In this document: piece after piece, positions 50,513 through 59,243 of the stretch
Numbering within the stretch: position 1 is the first letter of the stretch
How the letters are laid out: every line of letters starts with the position of its first letter
Source: PALSA-894 sp034669145
GTDB taxonomy: Bacteria; Pseudomonadota; Alphaproteobacteria; Rhizobiales; Xanthobacteraceae
Direction: 5' to 3'
NCBI GenBank assembly: GCA_034669145.1
Contig: JAXDNY010000109.1
Coordinates: 1 to 64,000 of the forward strand
DNA length: 64,000 bases
Position numbers and translations under genes: made by a program
The notes under the pieces: generated by a model
The model's input: only the letters and a program-made list of their open reading frames with translations
Databases searched by the model: none
What the model was told of the DNA's origin: nothing

Positions 50513-53500
50513 TCAGTGCGCCTCGTCCCAGTTGTCCGCCGCGTGGGCATCGACCGCGAGCGGCACGGAGAGCGACACCGCCGGGTGCGGCGCGTCTGCC
50601 ATCACGCGCTTGACCACCGGCAGCGTCTCCTCGACCTCGCTGTCCGGTACCTCGAACACCAGTTCGTCGTGCACCTGCAGCAGCATCTGCGCGCCGAGCC
50701 TCTCGCTCGCAAGCGCATCCTCCATGCGGATCATGGCGCGGCGGATGATGTCGGCGGCGGAGCCCTGCAGCCGCGCGTTGATGGCGGCGCGCTCGTTGAA
50801 GGCGCGCAGCGACGGGTTGGAGTTGGCGATGTCCGGGTAGTGGCACTTGCGCCCGAACAGGGTCAGCACATAGCCGTTCTGTTTCGCGAACGCCTTGGTC
50901 TCGTCCATGTAGGCGCGGATGCCGGGGAAGCGCTCGAAATATTTCTTGATGTAGGCGCCGGCCTCCTCGCGCGGAATGGCAAGCTGGTTGGCCAGCCCGA
51001 ACGCCGAGATGCCGTAGATGATGCCGAAGTTGATCGCCTTGGCGCGGCGGCGTACGTCGGCCGGCATGCCCTTCACCGGCACGCCGAACATTTCCGACGC
51101 CGTCATGGCGTGAATGTCGAGGCCGTCCTTGAACGCCTGCCGCAGGACCGGCACGTCGGCGATCTCGGCGAGCAGGCGCAGCTCGATCTGCGAATAGTCG
51201 GCCGAGACGAGCTTGTGTCCCGGCGTCGCCACGAACGCGCGGCGGATCTTGCGGCCTTCCTCGGTGCGGATCGGGATGTTCTGCAGGTTCGGCTCGGACG
51301 ACGAGAGACGCCCGGTCGGGGTCGCGGCGAGCGCGTAGTTCGTGTGCACGCGCTTGGTGGTGGGATTGATGTAGCCGGGCAGCGCGTCGGTGTAGGTGGA
51401 CTTGAGCTTGGTGACCTGCCGCCAATCCAGAATCTTCTGCGCCAGTTCGACGCCTTGCTCGGCAAGTTCGTCGAGCACGCGCGCGCCGGTGGACCACTGG
51501 CCGGACTTCGTTTTGGTGCCACCGGGCAACTGCATCTTGCCGAACAGGATGTCGCCGAGCTGTTTCGGCGAGCCGGGATTGAACGCCGGATCGCCGGCCA
51601 GTTCGCGCACCTCGTGTTCCAGCGCTGCGCCGCGCTGCGCGAATTCGCCCGAGAGGCGCGAGAGCACCTGCCGGTCGACCGAAATTCCGCGGCGCTCCAT
51701 GCGCGCGAGCACCGGCAGCAACGGCCGCTCCAGCGTTTCGTACACGGCGCTCACGTGCTCGGCGACCATCCGCGGGCGCAGCACCTGCGTGAGGCGCAAC
51801 GCAACGTCGGCATCCTCCGCCACGTAGGGCGTGGCTTTCTCGAACGCCACATGATCGAAGCCGACCTTGGCTTTGCCGGTGCCGATGACGTCGTTGTAGT
51901 CGACCGCCGCATGATTGAAGTAGCGCGGCGCCAGCGCGTCGAGCGAATGGCCTAAGCGCCCGGCATCGAGCACGTAGGACATCAGCATGGTGTCCTCATG
52001 GGTGCGCATCTCGATGCCGCGCACGGCGAACACCTGCATCTCGAATTTCAGGTTCTGCCCGATCTTGAGGACGCTCACGTCCTCCAGCAACGGCTTGAGC
52101 GCGGCGAGCGCGGCGGTCTCGGAAATCTGGCCGGGTGCGAGCCCGCCGCCGAACAGGCCGTCGCCATTCCCGCCTTTCCGATGCGCGAGCGGAATGTAGC
52201 ACGCCGCATTCGGCGCGACCGCCAGCGCGACGCCGCACAGCGCCGCCTGCATCGGATCTTCGCCGAGCGCCTCGATGTTGATCGCCACGGCACCGGCATC
52301 GAACGCACGCGCGATCCAGGCGTCGAGGCGTTCCATGTTCTGCACGATTTCATAAGCCGCGCGATCGATCATGGTGTTGCGCAGTGCATCGAGCCGCGCT
52401 GCCGCAAGCATTTGCGGGGTGACCTGGATGGCCGGCGCGGCGGCGCCTGGGCGCGGCTTTGCCGTCATCCCGCCGCCGGTCAGCGGCAGGCCGGGCGATG
52501 CGGGCGAGGAGGTAGCGGCAGCGGGCGCTGCGGCGCGCTCACGCTGCGGGGCGGCCGCCGAGGGGGCGATCGCGCCCGCGTCGATTGCGGCGAACTCCGC
52601 GACACGGCGCGTCAGCGTGGAGAACTCCATCGCCTTGAGGAACGCGATCAGCAGATTGTGATCCGGCTCGTGCACCGCGAGATCCGCCAGCGGCACGTCG
52701 AGCTTCACGTTCTGGTCGAGCGTGACCAGCACCTTGGAGATGCGCGCCTTCTCGGCGTGCTCGATCAGGCTCTGACGCCGCTTCTCCTGCTTGATCTCGC
52801 CTGCGCGCGACAGCAGCGTTTCGAGGTCGCCATATTCGCCGATCAGCTGCGCCGCGGTCTTCACGCCGATGCCGGGCACGCCTGGCACGTTGTCGCTCGA
52901 ATCCCCGATCAGCGCCTGCACCTCGATCACCTTGTCGGGCGTGACGCCGAACTTCTCGAATACCTCCGGGATACCGATCTTCTTGTCCTTCATCGTGTCG
53001 TACATGATCACGCAGTCGTTCACGAGCTGCATCAGGTCCTTGTCGGACGACACGATGGTGACGTTGGCACCGGCCTCGCACGCCTGCCGCGCATAGGTGG
53101 CGATCAGGTCGTCGGCTTCGAAGCCGATCATTTCGAGGCACGGAATGTCGAACGCGCGCACCGCCTCGCGGATCAGCGGGAACTGCGGAATGAGATCGGC
53201 CGGCGCATCCGGGCGGTGCGCCTTGTAGTCCTTGTAGAGCTCGTTGCGGAAGGTGCGCTCGGACTTGTCGAACACGACGGCGAGGTGCGTCGGCCGCTCC
53301 TCCGGCTTCATGTCGCGCAACAGCTTCCACAGCATGTTGCAGAAGCCGAGCACGGCATTGACCTGCAGGCCGTCGGACTTGCGGTTGAGCGGCGGCAGCG
53401 CGTGGTAGGCGCGGAAAATATAACCCGAGCCGTCGACCAGAAAGACGTGGTCGCCTTTTGTCACCGGGCGCGACACGGGAGACGCCACGGGTGCGGCGGA

Positions 53501-53521
53501 TTTCGCGGATGCTTTGGCCAT
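50513..53521 (-). CDS. polA: DNA polymerase I, with substituted proofreading residues
   Basis: A 1002-residue three-domain polymerase for Okazaki fragment processing and repair. Residues 22-310: 5'-3' exonuclease (FLVDGSGYIFRAYHAL, GFEADDLIATYA, GDSSDNVPGVPGIG). About 385-585: 3'-5' exonuclease fold. About 620-1002: polymerase (LVSADYSQIELRLLA with Asp775, RRRAKAINFGIIYG O-helix, QVHDELVFEVP with Asp952). Proofreading motif I reads AINIEAL (Asn415 where Asp is expected) and motif II NLKFEMQ (Glu494 for Asp), while YVAED (Asp570) is kept. Proofreading may be weak. The start is ATG 53521. The Ala/Pro-rich linker at 315-365 is longer than usual. Confidence 0.97.
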   Translation of the reverse strand: MAKASAKSAAPVASPVSRPVTKGDHVFLVDGSGYIFRAYHALPPLNRKSDGLQVNAVLGFCNMLWKLLRDMKPEERPTHLAVVFDKSERTFRNELYKDYKAHRPDAPADLIPQFPLIREAVRAFDIPCLEMIGFEADDLIATYARQACEAGANVTIVSSDKDLMQLVNDCVIMYDTMKDKKIGIPEVFEKFGVTPDKVIEVQALIGDSSDNVPGVPGIGVKTAAQLIGEYGDLETLLSRAGEIKQEKRRQSLIEHAEKARISKVLVTLDQNVKLDVPLADLAVHEPDHNLLIAFLKAMEFSTLTRRVAEFAAIDAGAIAPSAAAPQRERAAAPAAATSSPASPGLPLTGGGMTAKPRPGAAAPAIQVTPQMLAAARLDALRNTMIDRAAYEIVQNMERLDAWIARAFDAGAVAINIEALGEDPMQAALCGVALAVAPNAACYIPLAHRKGGNGDGLFGGGLAPGQISETAALAALKPLLEDVSVLKIGQNLKFEMQVFAVRGIEMRTHEDTMLMSYVLDAGRLGHSLDALAPRYFNHAAVDYNDVIGTGKAKVGFDHVAFEKATPYVAEDADVALRLTQVLRPRMVAEHVSAVYETLERPLLPVLARMERRGISVDRQVLSRLSGEFAQRGAALEHEVRELAGDPAFNPGSPKQLGDILFGKMQLPGGTKTKSGQWSTGARVLDELAEQGVELAQKILDWRQVTKLKSTYTDALPGYINPTTKRVHTNYALAATPTGRLSSSEPNLQNIPIRTEEGRKIRRAFVATPGHKLVSADYSQIELRLLAEIADVPVLRQAFKDGLDIHAMTASEMFGVPVKGMPADVRRRAKAINFGIIYGISAFGLANQLAIPREEAGAYIKKYFERFPGIRAYMDETKAFAKQNGYVLTLFGRKCHYPDIANSNPSLRAFNERAAINARLQGSAADIIRRAMIRMEDALASERLGAQMLLQVHDELVFEVPDSEVEETLPVVKRVMADAPHPAVSLSVPLAVDAHAADNWDEAH

Positions 53522-53568
53522 GGGACCAATATAGGCCCCGGCGCGGCGATTTCACGCCCCCGGAAGCG

Positions 53569-53838
53569 TTATCCACGCCCGTCAGCGACGTTGCGCAGCT
53601 TGAAGAACAGGATGGCGGAAAGGAACGCGAGGCTCATGCTGTTCGCCAGGATGATGACGGCGTCGCTTTGCAGCACGCCGTAGACGATCCACAGCGCAAT
53701 GCCCGTCGCCAGAATGAGGAACATCTTGAGCGAGATGTCGTGCGTCTCCCCGGTCGCCCAGATTTTTCTGATCTGCGGAATGTAGGAGACCGTCGTGCAG
53801 AATGCCGCGACGAGGCCGACCAGCGTGACAAGGCTCAT
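53569..53838 (-). CDS. SemiSWEET-type sugar transporter (PQ-loop)
   Basis: An 89-residue protein with three helices: half a SWEET transporter, expected to work as a dimer. The PQ motif appears in TTVSYIPQIRKIWATGETHDISLKMF, with a Trp/Asn pair (ALWIVYG, ILANSMSL) at the substrate layer. The start is ATG 53838. It lies on the minus strand between the acyltransferase and polA genes, with short gaps. The sugar is unknown. Confidence 0.93.
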   Translation of the reverse strand: MSLVTLVGLVAAFCTTVSYIPQIRKIWATGETHDISLKMFLILATGIALWIVYGVLQSDAVIILANSMSLAFLSAILFFKLRNVADGRG

Positions 53839-53875
53839 GCCCGGTAACCGGCCGGGCGGCGAAACGGTTCCGGCG

Positions 53876-54922
53876 TCACTCAGCCGGCTGGAGCGCGTAT
53901 TTCGGCTTGTCGCGCAGCCGCGCCCACGCCGGCCGCTCGAACAGGAACTTCAGCCGCGTGCCGCGCACGGTCCAGAACAGCGCGACCGCTCCGGCGACGC
54001 CGCAGGCGGTCACCAGCAGCGCGACCGTGCCCAGGTCGCCGATCAGCCCGGTCTTGAGCAGCAGCGAGCGCGAGGCCGCCATGCCGAGGAAGAACGCGAG
54101 GTAGACCACGATCGAGTTCCGCCCGAGATAGCGCAGCGCCGCAAATACCTCGCTCTTCGCCATCAGCGCGGCGAGCGAAACAACCGCCGCGGCGCCGGCG
54201 ACACCCAGCGTGAGCGACACGAACGGTTTGCCAGCCAATCCGCTGAACACATAGAAGCCGTTCAGCAGCGCCCATGCGACGAGCGTGTAGGCGGCGAGTG
54301 CAGGCCGCGCTTGCGCGGCCGCGGCGATCTGGAAGATGCGCGCGGCGAGCACATAGCCGAGATAGAAATACACGAAGCGCGCCGCGAACTCGTCGATCAC
54401 GGTCCAGCCGGTTTCGACCGGGGCGATCTCGAGCGCCGCCGCGATCGCGAAGATCACGACCGGCGGCACCTTGCGCGTCAGCTTGGTGACGACGAAGAAA
54501 ATCGGCAGCAGGTAGATGAACCACAGCGTGCCGAACGGCTCGATGAAGGCTTCGGCGTAAAGCGACACGACACCGAGCGCGCCGTGTTCCGTGGCTAGGC
54601 CGGGCGCCTTGAAGGCGAACTGAACGGTGACCCACAGCACGTAGAAATAGAAGAAGTGCACGACCTTGCGGTCGAGATAGCTGCGCCAGTCGCGGTCGAT
54701 TACGCGCGCGAGGAACAGCCCGGAAATCAGGAAGAAGTCCGGCATGCGGAACGGCTTGGCGAACGCCACCACGTGGCCCATCCAGCTGGACTGACCGGCG
54801 GCCTGTTCGACGCCCGCCGTCGAATGCATCATCACCACCATGACGATACAGAAGCCCTTGGCGTAGTCGACCCAGTCGACGCGCGTGCCGACCTGTCTCA
54901 AATCCGTTCCCATGCGTGCCAT
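53876..54922 (-). CDS. Membrane acyltransferase (acyltransferase-3 / OpgC-like)
   Basis: A 348-residue polytopic protein with about ten helices. The acyltransferase-3 hallmarks are VDWVDYAKGFCIVMVVMMHS (the conserved His is at the end of helix 1), FRMPDFFLISGLFLA with the PxFFxxSG motif, and RYLGRNSIVVYLAFFLG near the C-terminus. These enzymes move acyl groups such as acetyl or succinyl onto envelope glycans. ATG 54922 is used. It is divergent from hrpB by 87 bp. The acceptor may be a glycan built by the nearby GT39 enzymes, but they are 30 kb away. Confidence 0.87.
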   Translation of the reverse strand: MARMGTDLRQVGTRVDWVDYAKGFCIVMVVMMHSTAGVEQAAGQSSWMGHVVAFAKPFRMPDFFLISGLFLARVIDRDWRSYLDRKVVHFFYFYVLWVTVQFAFKAPGLATEHGALGVVSLYAEAFIEPFGTLWFIYLLPIFFVVTKLTRKVPPVVIFAIAAALEIAPVETGWTVIDEFAARFVYFYLGYVLAARIFQIAAAAQARPALAAYTLVAWALLNGFYVFSGLAGKPFVSLTLGVAGAAAVVSLAALMAKSEVFAALRYLGRNSIVVYLAFFLGMAASRSLLLKTGLIGDLGTVALLVTACGVAGAVALFWTVRGTRLKFLFERPAWARLRDKPKYALQPAE

Positions 54923-55009
54923 TTTGCGACCAAGCTGTTGCGTTCGGCTTTACGGGTGCAAGGCGCGGGCCGGGGCCGGCGTTCGGAATGTGTTAACCAT
55001 AATGAACAG

Positions 55010-57448
55010 ATGAACTTCGACTCACCCCTTCCCATCGACGAGGCACTGCCCGCGCTGACGGCCGCGTTGCGCGCGTCGAACGCCGCCGTCCTTGTCGCGC
55101 CGCCCGGCGCTGGCAAGACCACGCGCGTGCCGCTGGTGCTGGCGCGGGAGCCGTGGGCGATGGGAAAAATCCTCGTGCTGGAGCCGCGCCGGATCGCGGC
55201 GCGCGCCGCCGCCGACCGCATGGCGAAGACGCTTGGGCAGAACGTCGGCGACACGGTCGGCCTGCGCGTGCGTTTCGGCTCCAAGGTGTCGGCCAGGACG
55301 CGCATCGAAGTCGTCACCGAGGGCGTGTTCACGCGGCTGATCCTCGACGACCCGGAACTCAAGGGCATCGTGGCGGTCCTGTTCGATGAATTCCATGAGC
55401 GCTCGCTCGATGCCGATCTTGGCCTCGCGCTTGCTCACGACGCGCAGCAAGGACTGCGCGAGGACCTGAAGATCCTTGTCATGTCGGCGACCATCGACGG
55501 CGCGCGCGTGGCGGCGCTGCTCGGCGCCGCGCCGGTGGTCGAGTCACAGGGCAGGGCGTTTCCGGTTGAGACGCGTTACATGGGGCGCGATCCGCGCGCG
55601 CGCATCGAGGACCAGATGAGCGATGCGGTGACGCGCGCGCTGCGCGCGGACGCAGGCTCGGTGCTCGCCTTCCTGCCGGGCGCCGCCGAAATCCGCCGCA
55701 CCGAGACAATGCTGAAAGAGCGCGTCGATGCCGCGACCGACGTGGTCGCGCTTTATGGCGCGCTCGACGCTGATACGCAGGACCGCGCGATTTCGCCCGC
55801 GCCCGCCGGCCGTCGCAAGGTCGTGCTCGCGACATCGATCGCCGAGACGTCGCTGACGATCGAGGGCGTGCGTATCGTGGTGGACTCGGGGCTTGCGCGC
55901 GTGCCGCGCTACGAGCCGGATGTCGGCCTGACGCGGCTGGAGACGGTGCGCGTCTCGCGTGCGGCCGCCGACCAGCGCCGCGGCCGCGCCGGGCGCACCG
56001 AGCCGGGCATTGCGTACCGCCTGTGGGACGAGCCGCAGACGGCATCGCTCGAAGCTTACGCACGGCCCGAAATCCTCGCCGCCGATCTCTCATCCTTCGT
56101 GCTCGACCTCGCCGCCTGGGGCGCTGCGCCGGAGAAGCTCGCCTTCCTCGATTCCCCGCCGAAGGGCGCGCTCGCCGAGGCGCGTGCGCTGCTCAGCGAA
56201 CTCGGTGCGCTTCACGATGGCCGCATCACGCAGGAGGGTCATGCACTGCGCCGCCTGCCGCTGCCGCCGCGACTGGCGCGGATGGTGGTCGATGCGGCAC
56301 GCGAGGGGGCGGGGGCGCTTGCGGCCGACATCGCAGCGGTGCTGACGGAGCGCGGGCTCGGCGGGGATGATGCCGACCTGACGCATCGCGTTGAGGCGTT
56401 TCGGCGGGATCGTTCGCGGCGCGCCGGTGATGCACGGCAGATGGCGAACCGGTGGAGCGAGATGGCGGGAGGTGGGGAGGGCGAAATGAGCGTCGGCGCC
56501 ATTCTCTCGCTCGCCTATCCGGATCGCATCGCGAAGAATCGCCACAATGGCGCGTTCACGCTCGCCAACGGTCGCGGCGGCAATGTCGATCAGGCCTCAG
56601 CCCTGTCGCGCGAGCCGTTCGTCGCGGTCGCCGAGCTTACTGGCAGCGCGGCGAACGCCCGCATCGTGCTGGCGGCGCCGATCGGCCTTGCGGAGATCGA
56701 GCAGCGCTTCGCGGATCGCATCGAGAACCGCGATGAGGTGACGTTCGACGAAAAATCCCTGAGCCTGCGTGCGCGGCGCTCGCGCCGTCTCGGCGCGATT
56801 GCACTTAATGAACAGACCCGCCAGGTCGAGCCGAACGATGACACCGCGCGCCTCCTTGCCGAAGGTCTCGCGCGCGTTGGCATCGACAAGCTGCCGTGGA
56901 CGAAATCGCTGACGCAATGGCGCGACCGCGTGATGTTTCTGCGCAAGGCGGAAGGCGACGAGTGGCCGGATCTTTCCCACAACTGGCTCGCCGCGAATAT
57001 GGATTGGCTGATGCCTGCATTGGCCGGCACGACGGCGATTTCGCAACTCTCTCCCGACGACCTGCATTCCGCCTTGACCGAACGTCTCCCGTGGCCTCTC
57101 CGGCGCCGCCTCGATACCGAAGCACCGACCCATTTCACAGCACCGACCGGCACCAACGCGGCGATCGACTATGAGGCTGACGCCGGTCCGACCATCTCGA
57201 TCCGCCTTCAGGAATTGTTTGGGCTTGGCGACCATCCGAGCATCGCGGCCGGACGCATCCCGCTGGTGATCGAGTTGCTCTCGCCCGGGCACAAGCCGGT
57301 GCAGATCACGCGCGATCTGCCGGGTTTCTGGCGCGGCTCGTACGCAGCGGTGCGCACCGAGATGCGCGGGCGCTACCCGCGCCACCCCTGGCCGGACGAC
57401 CCGCTCGCCGCGGCCCCGACACGCCGCGCCAAGCCGCGCGGGACGTAA
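55010..57448 (+). CDS. hrpB: ATP-dependent RNA helicase HrpB (DEAH type)
   Basis: An 812-residue helicase. Motif I APPGAGKTTRVPL, Ia EPRRIAARAAADRMA, II DEFHERSLDADLGLAL (the DEFH variant usual in HrpB), III MSATIDG, V VLATSIAETSLTI and VI QRRGRAGRTEPG are all seen. HA2 and the HrpB-specific C-terminal domain follow (PWPLRRRLDTEAPTHFTAPTG, PSIAAGRIPLVIELLSP, YPRHPWPDDP). Its role in bacteria is poorly known. ATG 55010 is chosen (MNFDSPLPIDEALPAL); an ATG at 55002 is out of frame. It is a single gene, divergent from the acyltransferase. Confidence 0.95.
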   Translation: MNFDSPLPIDEALPALTAALRASNAAVLVAPPGAGKTTRVPLVLAREPWAMGKILVLEPRRIAARAAADRMAKTLGQNVGDTVGLRVRFGSKVSARTRIEVVTEGVFTRLILDDPELKGIVAVLFDEFHERSLDADLGLALAHDAQQGLREDLKILVMSATIDGARVAALLGAAPVVESQGRAFPVETRYMGRDPRARIEDQMSDAVTRALRADAGSVLAFLPGAAEIRRTETMLKERVDAATDVVALYGALDADTQDRAISPAPAGRRKVVLATSIAETSLTIEGVRIVVDSGLARVPRYEPDVGLTRLETVRVSRAAADQRRGRAGRTEPGIAYRLWDEPQTASLEAYARPEILAADLSSFVLDLAAWGAAPEKLAFLDSPPKGALAEARALLSELGALHDGRITQEGHALRRLPLPPRLARMVVDAAREGAGALAADIAAVLTERGLGGDDADLTHRVEAFRRDRSRRAGDARQMANRWSEMAGGGEGEMSVGAILSLAYPDRIAKNRHNGAFTLANGRGGNVDQASALSREPFVAVAELTGSAANARIVLAAPIGLAEIEQRFADRIENRDEVTFDEKSLSLRARRSRRLGAIALNEQTRQVEPNDDTARLLAEGLARVGIDKLPWTKSLTQWRDRVMFLRKAEGDEWPDLSHNWLAANMDWLMPALAGTTAISQLSPDDLHSALTERLPWPLRRRLDTEAPTHFTAPTGTNAAIDYEADAGPTISIRLQELFGLGDHPSIAAGRIPLVIELLSPGHKPVQITRDLPGFWRGSYAAVRTEMRGRYPRHPWPDDPLAAAPTRRAKPRGT

Positions 57449-57459
57449 GTCTCTCACTT

Positions 57460-57600
57460 CGTCATGGCCGAGCTTAGCCCGTCGAAGACGGGCGTGAACG
57501 CCCTGATGCCCGGCCATCCCGATTGATTGGGCACGATGGTGCATGCTCTATCGGGATCACCGGGTCTCGCCGCTGCGCGGCGGCCCGGTGATGACGAGGG
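57460..57600. repeat. Dispersed repeat, copy 1 (inverted relative to the copy at 62394)
   Basis: A 141-bp non-coding element between hrpB and dgoK. It contains a CCCGTCGAAGACGGG stem near 57499 and, at 57552-57596, a CGGGATCACCGGGTCTCGCC...CCCGGTGATGACG block. The same sequence is found in opposite orientation at 62394-62524. It is probably an intergenic palindromic repeat of Bradyrhizobium relatives. Confidence 0.85.
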
Positions 57601-57604
57601 AATT

Positions 57605-58504
57605 GTGACGCACCCGCAGCTCATCGGCCTCGACTGGGGCACCACGTCATGCCGCGCCTACCTGATCGGCGCGGGGGGTGCCGTGCTGGAGCGGCAGCTC
57701 GACGGGCCGGGCATCCTCAAAGTTGAGAGCGGCGCGTTTGGTGCTGCGCTCGACACCATGATCGGCCGGTGGGATAGCAGGCTGCCGGTCATCCTGTCCG
57801 GCATGATCGGTAGCCGGCAGGGTTGGATCGAAGCGCCGTATGCAAGCTGCCCGGTCACCACCGAAATTATCGTGACGGCATTGGGAGGCGTCCAGCACGC
57901 GGACCGTACGATCGCGCTGGTGCCCGGACTCTCCTGCGAAAACGGCGGAATGCCGGACGTGATGCGCGGCGAGGAGACGCAAATTCTCGGCGCGCTCGAG
58001 ATGGGCAAGCAGGACGGCGGCGTGTTCCTGCTGCCTGGCACTCACTCGAAGTGGGCGGGTGTGACGGAAGGCTGGATCACGTCATTCCGCACCTTCATGA
58101 CCGGCGAGATGTTCGGCGCGCTGAAAGAGCACACCATTCTCGGCCGCCTGATGCGCGAGGGTGCGCCTGACATGGATGGCTTTGCGCGCGGCGTGCGCGC
58201 AGGCGCCGCGCTCGGCAGCGCCGGCGCGTTGCTCAACCGCCTGTTCGCCACGCGCACTTATGGCCTGATGAACCGGCTGCCCGATACTGCGCTGTCGGAT
58301 TATCTCAGCGGTCTTCTGGTCGGTGCCGAGATCGCCGAGGCGACGAAGCAAATCGAGGTCCCCGTCACGATCATCGCGAGTCCCGCGCTCGCTCGGCGCT
58401 ACACCGATGCGCTGCGCCTGCTGGGCCACGAGAGCATGCTCGCTCCGGAGGATTGCGTCGCCGCCGGTCAGTGGCGCATTGCGCGCGCCGCCGGGCTGTG
58501 TTGA
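57605..58504 (+). CDS. dgoK: 2-dehydro-3-deoxygalactonokinase
   Basis: A 299-residue sugar-acid kinase of the ASKHA fold: 2-dehydro-3-deoxy-D-galactonate + ATP to the 6-phosphate (De Ley-Doudoroff pathway). LIGLDWGTTSCRAYLI is the phosphate-1 loop, ILSGMIGSRQGWIEAPY a DgoK signature, and GVFLLPGTHSKWA the second ATP/phosphate region. The start is GTG 57605 with ACGAGGGAA, the only plausible initiation in this frame. It is co-transcribed with the aldolase gene 9 bp downstream. No galactonate dehydratase or transporter lies in the window. Confidence 0.94.
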   Translation: MTHPQLIGLDWGTTSCRAYLIGAGGAVLERQLDGPGILKVESGAFGAALDTMIGRWDSRLPVILSGMIGSRQGWIEAPYASCPVTTEIIVTALGGVQHADRTIALVPGLSCENGGMPDVMRGEETQILGALEMGKQDGGVFLLPGTHSKWAGVTEGWITSFRTFMTGEMFGALKEHTILGRLMREGAPDMDGFARGVRAGAALGSAGALLNRLFATRTYGLMNRLPDTALSDYLSGLLVGAEIAEATKQIEVPVTIIASPALARRYTDALRLLGHESMLAPEDCVAAGQWRIARAAGLC

Positions 58505-58513
58505 GGAGTGCCC

Positions 58514-59134
58514 ATGCTCGATCTGCGCGCCGCTCTCGCCCAATGTCCGATCGCCGCGATCCTGCGCGGCGTGACGCCGCCCGAGATCGACGCGGTCGGC
58601 GACGCGCTGGTCGAGGCGGGCATTACGGTCATCGAGGTGCCGCTCAATTCGCCGAGCCCGTTCGAGAGCATCCGGCGCCTCGCGGCGCGCCATGGCACTC
58701 GCGCGCTGATCGGCGCCGGCACGGTGTTGGACGTGGCCGACGTCGCACGCGTCAAAGAAGCAGGCGGGCGTTTGATGGTCGCACCGAATTTCGATGCCGA
58801 TGTCGTGCGCGCCGCCAATGCGGCCGGGCTCACGACGTTGCCCGGCGTGATGACGCCGTCCGAGGGTTTCGCGGCGCTCAAGGCCGGCGCGGACGGGCTG
58901 AAGCTGTTTCCTGCCGAGATCATCCCGCCTGCCGTGTTCAAGGCGTGGCGCGCGGTGTTTCCGGCGGACACGCTGATGCTGGCGGTCGGCGGTGTCGGCG
59001 TGGACAACCTTAGGAGCTACGCGCAAGCCGGCGCCTCGGGCTACGGGATCGGCTCCGCGCTGTACAGACCGGGCCGCCCGGCCAGCGAAATCGGCAAGCT
59101 TGCGCGGGCGCTCGTGGCCGCCGCAAAGGCTTGA
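58514..59134 (+). CDS. dgoA: 2-dehydro-3-deoxy-6-phosphogalactonate aldolase
   Basis: A 206-residue class I aldolase (KDPG/KDPGal family) that splits KDPGal into pyruvate and glyceraldehyde 3-phosphate. Catalytic Glu41 lies in IEVPLNSP, the substrate loop in GAGTVLD, and the Schiff-base Lys130 in GADGLKLFPAE. The Asn/Ser pattern (PLNSP) favours the galactonate over the gluconate enzyme. ATG 58514 with TGAGGAG; the GTG at 58508 is less well placed. It is the second gene of the dgo pair. Confidence 0.94.
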   Translation: MLDLRAALAQCPIAAILRGVTPPEIDAVGDALVEAGITVIEVPLNSPSPFESIRRLAARHGTRALIGAGTVLDVADVARVKEAGGRLMVAPNFDADVVRAANAAGLTTLPGVMTPSEGFAALKAGADGLKLFPAEIIPPAVFKAWRAVFPADTLMLAVGGVGVDNLRSYAQAGASGYGIGSALYRPGRPASEIGKLARALVAAAKA

Positions 59135-59243
59135 TTTTCAGGGGCTTCCGGCCCATATTCGGGTCAATGAGATGAGGCCTCTCGTTCGGCAAATGTCGCG
59201 CGGGAGGTTTATTGCTTTTGGGGCGGCTCAAACCGCGTAGGCG

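Noticed and set aside
49931..53683. Two very long plus-strand frames over polA
   Set aside because: Antisense of the polymerase; rich in Arg/His/Val/Asp with no family features.
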